DNA from: Deltaproteobacteria bacterium UBA4427
Lineage (GTDB): Bacteria; Myxococcota_A; UBA9160; UBA4427
Reading direction: 5' to 3'
Assembly: GCA_002390675.1 (NCBI GenBank)
Contig: DGPZ01000171.1
Coordinates: 1,007 to 18,826 of the forward strand
Length of the DNA: 17,820 nt
This document shows positions 13,987 to 17,820 of the stretch, one piece after another; position 1 is the stretch's first letter; each line of letters begins with the position of its first letter. The notes beneath the pieces are model-generated. The model was not told the DNA's origin, did no database searches, and worked only from the letters and a program-made list of their open reading frames with translations. The position numbers were made by a program, and so were the translations under genes.

Positions 13987-14003
13987 TCTCTGGTAACCAG
14001 AGA
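13987..14003. terminator. Perfect 8-bp inverted repeat between lon and thiL
   Basis: TCTCTGGT and ACCAGAGA flank one base; as RNA the loop would be about 3 nt or more. A second weaker dyad (CGGC-TTA-GCCG, near 14025-14036) lies between it and the lon stop. The position, 45 bases past lon, fits a terminator, but no T-tract follows on the minus strand; the plus strand has a T-rich stretch after it (TGCCTTTATTT). It could also be an operator for thiL. Confidence 0.35.
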
Positions 14004-14047
14004 TGCCTTTATTTAGGCGCCGTCGGCTTAGCCGGCGATACACCGAG

Positions 14048-16561
14048 CTAGTCGCGGTCTGCTCGCGCATGGACGGGCATGAGGCCCTGAGGCGCAGCCG
14101 TCGTGATTGCGACGCGCTTCGCCTTTGGCTTCCAATCGAGCTGGGAAACCAGCACGACGTCGAGCACTTCGCGCATATGCTTCACGGGAATGAAGGTGAT
14201 GCGCTTCTTGAGTTGCTTCGGAATTTCACGCAGATCGCCGACATTACTCTCGGGAATCACGATGGTCGTGACGCCGCTTCGAAGCGCAGCCAAGGCTTTT
14301 TCGCGCACACCGCCAACAGGCAACACTCGACCGCGAAGCGTCACTTCACCGGTCATGGCGACATCCGCGCGGACTTCGGTGCCCGTCGCCAGAGACGCGA
14401 TCGCCGTAGCAATCGCGACACCCGCGGAGGGACCGTCCTTAGGAGTGGCTCCCGCCGGAACATGAACGTGGACCTGCTGGCGACCGAATTCCTTCTCGTC
14501 GACGGAAATCTCCGACAGAATCGAGCGCACGTAGGACAATGCCGTCTGAGCGCTCTCCTTCATCACATCGCCAAGCTGTCCCGTGAGCAGAAGACCGCGC
14601 CCGCGAGAAAGGTTCGCCTCGAGCGAAAGCACTTCCCCTCCTGCTTCGGTCCAAGCAAGCCCGTTCACAAGGCCGACCTCGGACTCTGTCGCGGTCAGAT
14701 CGTTCTTGAAAGGAGGCGGGCCGAGAAACCGATCGAGACTCTTCGTGGTGACGACACTCTTCGTCTCATCACCTTCCGCACGCTTGCGCGCAAGCTTGCG
14801 ACAGATCGCCGCGACCTGGCGTTCGAGGTTTCGCACACCGGCTTCGTAGGTGTACTCGGAGGCAAGCGCTGTGATCGCGTTGCGTGTCCAGCTGACCTGG
14901 TCCGGCGTCATGCCATGTTCTTTGACCTGCCGCGGAATCAAAAAGTTCGTCGCGATCTCGCTCTTCTCTTCCGGCGTATAACCGGAGAGACTAATGATCT
15001 CCATGCGATCACGCAGCGGAGCGGGAATCGGCTCCAGCATATTCGCCGTCGCGATAAACAGGACCTTCGAGAGATCGAAGGGCGTATTCAGGAAGTGGTC
15101 GCTGAAGTCGCTGTTCTGTTCGGGATCGAGCACTTCGAGAAGCGCCGCGGATGGGTCGCCGCGGAAATCCCCGCCTAGCTTATCGAGTTCGTCGAGCATC
15201 ATGACGGGATTGCTGGTGCCCGCCTGCTTCATACCCTGAATGATGCGACCGGGCATCGCGCCCACGTAGGTCCTGCGATGTCCGCGAATCTCCGCTTCAT
15301 CTCGCACACCGCCGAGGGAAACGCGAACGAACTCGCGGCCCATTGCCCGGGCGATCGACCGACCCAGCGACGTTTTACCGACACCGGGCGGGCCCGCGAA
15401 GCAAAGGATCGGCCCGCGAGAATCTTCGCGGAGCTTTCGCACGCTCAGGAACTCGAGGATGCGGTCTTTCACGACCGAAAGATGGGCGTGATCTTTGTCG
15501 AGGATTGAGCGGGCTTCATCGAGGCCGAGCTGATCCGGAGAACAGCGGTCCCAGGGAAGCTCCACAATCCAGTCGAGGTAATTGCGAACGACCTGGGCTT
15601 CGGGTCCGTCGGGGTGCATCCGCTCGAGTCGGCGCAGCTGGCGCATGGACTCTTCGCGGGTCTCTTCGGGAAGAGAAGCCTCTTCGACCTTCATGCGATA
15701 TTCGTCGAACTCTTCAGAGCGGGGATCCGCTTCGCCAAGTTCGCTCTGGATCGCCCGAAGCTGCTCGCGGAGGAAAGAGTCACGATCATCGCTCGGAAAT
15801 TCGTCGGCGCGGTCGCTCGGGCCGCCAGTCTGAATATCGGCTTGGGCTACGGAGACTTCGAGCTCACGCTTCAGCAGTACGTCTATTTTGCGAAGGCGCT
15901 CTAGCGAATCCTGGATCTCGAGAACTTCCTGCGCTTCTTCGATTCGCAGCCGAAGATTCGATGCGACTAGATCAGCGAGGCGACCGGGGTTCTGCACGTT
16001 CGCTGTGATCGACAAAACTTCCGGCGGGAGATTCTTGAGCGGAAGGAGTTCTTCGACTCGCATTCGAACGGCGCGCATGAGCGCCTCGCCCTCTACGGTC
16101 CAATCGTCCGCACCTTCATTTTCGACGTCGAGGGAAGTCGCGCGCACCAGAGGACTGCCGTGATGCTCCATGACGGAGTCGATGCGCGCCTTGCCAAGGC
16201 CCTGCACAAGCACTTTCAGCCGGCCGTCAGGCATTCGCATGCTTCGCATGACCATCGCAACCGTGCCGACCTGATACAGATCGTCAGGATCCGGATCACT
16301 CGTCTCCGAGTTGCGTTGGGCGACGAGCAGCATACGACGATCGCCTGCCATTGCCTCTTCGACGGCAGCGATTGAACGCTCGCGCGAAACGAAGAGAGGG
16401 AGAACCATATACGGGAAGACAACGAACTCGCGCAAAGCGAGTACGGGGAGTTCCTCAGTTAGACCGTCAGAAGGGAGCCTGCATTCCATACAACTATTAA
16501 CGGCAATAGGGTCGGCGACTTTAGATCGCTCTAGACTCTCGGCGTTTTCAGTTGCAAACAC
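14048..16561 (-). CDS. lon: ATP-dependent protease Lon
   Basis: 837 residues from the GTG at 16561, or 813 from the ATG at 16489, against 784 in E. coli. Cytosolic AAA+ protease for misfolded and regulatory proteins. Domains: N-terminal substrate-binding part from LPVLALREFVVFPYM (38-52), coiled region, AAA+ with Walker A GPPGVGKTS (390-398) and Walker B VMMLDELDK (453-461), sensor region FIATANMLEPIP, and the protease domain with Ser712 in PKDGPSAG and Lys755 in GVREKALAA as the catalytic dyad. A TAG immediately precedes the GTG and no ribosome site is visible for either start; the ATG gives an N-terminus closer to the family. It is 53 bases after the upstream gene, with no clear sigma-32 heat-shock promoter. 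Confidence 0.96.
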   Translation of the reverse strand: MFATENAESLERSKVADPIAVNSCMECRLPSDGLTEELPVLALREFVVFPYMVLPLFVSRERSIAAVEEAMAGDRRMLLVAQRNSETSDPDPDDLYQVGTVAMVMRSMRMPDGRLKVLVQGLGKARIDSVMEHHGSPLVRATSLDVENEGADDWTVEGEALMRAVRMRVEELLPLKNLPPEVLSITANVQNPGRLADLVASNLRLRIEEAQEVLEIQDSLERLRKIDVLLKRELEVSVAQADIQTGGPSDRADEFPSDDRDSFLREQLRAIQSELGEADPRSEEFDEYRMKVEEASLPEETREESMRQLRRLERMHPDGPEAQVVRNYLDWIVELPWDRCSPDQLGLDEARSILDKDHAHLSVVKDRILEFLSVRKLREDSRGPILCFAGPPGVGKTSLGRSIARAMGREFVRVSLGGVRDEAEIRGHRRTYVGAMPGRIIQGMKQAGTSNPVMMLDELDKLGGDFRGDPSAALLEVLDPEQNSDFSDHFLNTPFDLSKVLFIATANMLEPIPAPLRDRMEIISLSGYTPEEKSEIATNFLIPRQVKEHGMTPDQVSWTRNAITALASEYTYEAGVRNLERQVAAICRKLARKRAEGDETKSVVTTKSLDRFLGPPPFKNDLTATESEVGLVNGLAWTEAGGEVLSLEANLSRGRGLLLTGQLGDVMKESAQTALSYVRSILSEISVDEKEFGRQQVHVHVPAGATPKDGPSAGVAIATAIASLATGTEVRADVAMTGEVTLRGRVLPVGGVREKALAALRSGVTTIVIPESNVGDLREIPKQLKKRITFIPVKHMREVLDVVLVSQLDWKPKAKRVAITTAAPQGLMPVHARADRD

Positions 16562-16614
16562 CTAGAAGGCGGCAGCAAACCGGCAAGCCATACACGAATA
16601 TGCAAGCGCCCGAA

Positions 16615-17820
16615 TCAATCCAGCGGACGGAAACGACGTCCCGAGGCACGCAACAAAAACGGACGTCGCCGAGCATTACCATTGGGGTGCATAGTCAACA
16701 CACCAGTCGCACCTGGGTACGCGCGTGTGTCCAACAAACCTACACGCACTCCGTCGCGAGAGTCCCGCCCCGCCGATAATTGCACCAAAATGAGATTGGT
16801 CGCATCGAAGGCCTCAGCCGCATAAACGTCCGGCTCAGCCGCAAAAGTCTTGCGGTACCCCTCGACGAATTCCGCCACGAAAGGCAGGTCGCTGCTGGGG
16901 TAGAACGGCGAGCTGATGATCGCCCCCGACACGTGCTTGCGACCCACGCGCAGCAGTTCGTCATCCAGCCAATCGCTGCTGCCTAATAGGCCTACGTCGC
17001 GGATTTCGTGCAAGGCCAAGCCCGGTGCGATCAGAGCGATCTTATCCGCTGCATCAGGAATAAAGAGCACATCGAAGTCAACGATCGGAGGAAGTGGCTC
17101 GCTCTCTGGACCCAACACCGAATACGCCGCGTTACGCAAATGCAGCTCTTGTGCCGGAGGCAGGCGCCGCGCCGCACGTAGAATGTCGTCCCGTTGCGAC
17201 AACGCTTCTCGCTCCCATGACGTCAGGAAGCGGTATCCGATCATGTTTCGGATCGCCTCGGAGAAGTCGACGGCGTCGGGCTCATAGCTCGAAGCGGCGA
17301 CCATCCTGCCGCCACGAGCCGTCACGGCTTCCCAGTAGAGCTTTCGCATGCCGCGCCCATAACGCGTCCGGGGATAGAGCACAGCAAAGCGCTTGGCCTT
17401 AAGCTCTTCGACGGAATGGGACACCAGCGCCGCGACTTCGTCCGAAGGCGTCGTGCGTGTTCGAAACGCGTTGGGCCGATTCTCTGGCAGGTCTTCGCGG
17501 GTCGAGAGCGCGACAAGAGGAACGCCCATTTGCTCCGCCGCGTCTGCAGCAGCAAGAGATTCCTGGCTGAAGATCGGGCCGATGACGACAACAACCGACG
17601 GGTTTCGGCTCAGCTCGCGAACATGTTCAGCCGCCTTCTCGGGATCGCCTTGAGAGTCTCGAACGATGAGTTTGATATCGGGTCGGGGCGTGCCGCCCTC
17701 CCCAATCTCGCCCACCGCTTCGTCGGAATAGCCAGTGCGCGTGGTGACCTCTTCCGTCGTAGAGAAGAGATTCGAGGCCAAAATGATTCCGCGCAGACTC
17801 TCTTGACCATAGTCGGCGAA
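16615..17820 (-). CDS. Periplasmic-binding-type protein, PBP-activator/branched-chain amino acid receptor-like (5' end beyond the window)
   Basis: At least 401 residues; the frame stays open to the right edge. The first visible residues read ADYGQESLRGIILASNLF, the usual first-helix pattern of Peripla_BP_6 proteins (xYGxxxxxGxxLA), so the start and any signal peptide lie outside; a TTG at 17781 is not the real start. Further features: KLIVRDSQGDPEKAAEHV, VVVIGPIFSQESLAAADAAEQMGVPLVALS, RFAVLYPRTRYGRGMR, FDVLFIPDAA, GLLGSSDW and a C-terminal DGVRV...GATGVLTMHPNGNARRRPF. This mix resembles LppC/LpoA-type penicillin-binding-protein activators as well as Leu/Ile/Val-binding proteins. No permease genes are adjacent in the window, which favours the former. 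Likely periplasmic or a lipoprotein. Fold confident, role tentative. Confidence 0.78.
   Translation of the reverse strand, partial: FADYGQESLRGIILASNLFSTTEEVTTRTGYSDEAVGEIGEGGTPRPDIKLIVRDSQGDPEKAAEHVRELSRNPSVVVVIGPIFSQESLAAADAAEQMGVPLVALSTREDLPENRPNAFRTRTTPSDEVAALVSHSVEELKAKRFAVLYPRTRYGRGMRKLYWEAVTARGGRMVAASSYEPDAVDFSEAIRNMIGYRFLTSWEREALSQRDDILRAARRLPPAQELHLRNAAYSVLGPESEPLPPIVDFDVLFIPDAADKIALIAPGLALHEIRDVGLLGSSDWLDDELLRVGRKHVSGAIISSPFYPSSDLPFVAEFVEGYRKTFAAEPDVYAAEAFDATNLILVQLSAGRDSRDGVRVGLLDTRAYPGATGVLTMHPNGNARRRPFLLRASGRRFRPLD

Noticed and set aside
14003..15178. 391-codon plus-strand ORF
   Set aside because: Antisense to lon, whose protease and AAA+ motifs are intact; the product is Arg/His-rich shadow sequence typical of reversed GC-rich genes.
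15343..16008. 221-codon plus-strand ORF
   Set aside because: Antisense shadow of lon with no protein-like features.
16562..16614. Heat-shock promoter for lon
   Set aside because: No CTTGAA/CCCCAT-type pair at proper spacing in the 53-base gap or just upstream.
17779..17781. TTG at 17781 as the start of the periplasmic-binding-type gene
   Set aside because: The frame continues to the window edge and encodes the conserved YGQESLRGIILA helix upstream, so the gene is truncated, not complete.

Overview
The window reads as one chromosomal stretch of a GC-rich Gram-negative bacterium, mostly housekeeping and signalling genes. Every gene but one is on the minus strand, so gene order below runs from high to low coordinates. 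The gene set (Lon, a periplasmic-binding-type protein resembling PBP activators, a compact chemotaxis operon, LarB/LarC, RsmJ/RsmE) suggests a deltaproteobacterial-type lineage (Myxococcota/Desulfobacterota and relatives). This is inference from gene content, not a placement. I see no insertion sequence, CRISPR array, tRNA, rRNA or phage gene.

Layout. 17820-16615: 5'-truncated periplasmic-binding-type protein. 16561-14048: Lon protease. 13838-12852: thiamine-monophosphate kinase ThiL. 12762-8039: chemotaxis operon mcp-cheW-cheY-cheA-cheC with start/stop overlaps or short gaps. 7911-4938: larB, larC and an alpha/beta hydrolase, the last two overlapping by 4 nt. 4937-4552: the only gene-poor stretch over 300 bases. 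4551-2736: rsmJ and rsmE (two 16S rRNA methyltransferases), then a 70-codon ORF resembling the C-terminal end of threonine dehydratase, each coupled to the previous gene by overlapping stop/start codons. 2083-2685 (+): a PlsC-type acyltransferase, convergent with that group and divergent from 1978-1, an MFS transporter coupled to a sulfotransferase that runs off the left edge.

The most interesting point is cheA. It is split into a phosphotransfer (Hpt/P1) ORF and a dimerisation-kinase-CheW ORF lying in the -1 frame. The frames meet at seven A residues read CCA AAA AAA GTC TAG, so the stop follows the run by one codon. A -1 slip there gives a normal 608-residue CheA. A programmed frameshift or transcriptional slippage, a naturally split kinase, and a one-base homopolymer error are all possible; the sequence alone cannot decide.

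As a system, a transmembrane receptor with no periplasmic sensor domain (MCP) would act through CheW on CheA, which phosphorylates CheY; the CheC-like protein, with one intact phosphatase motif out of two, would remove the phosphate. No cheR, cheB or cheD is present here. LarB and LarC are two of the three enzymes that build the nickel-pincer nucleotide cofactor; larE and a client enzyme must be elsewhere if the pathway is complete.
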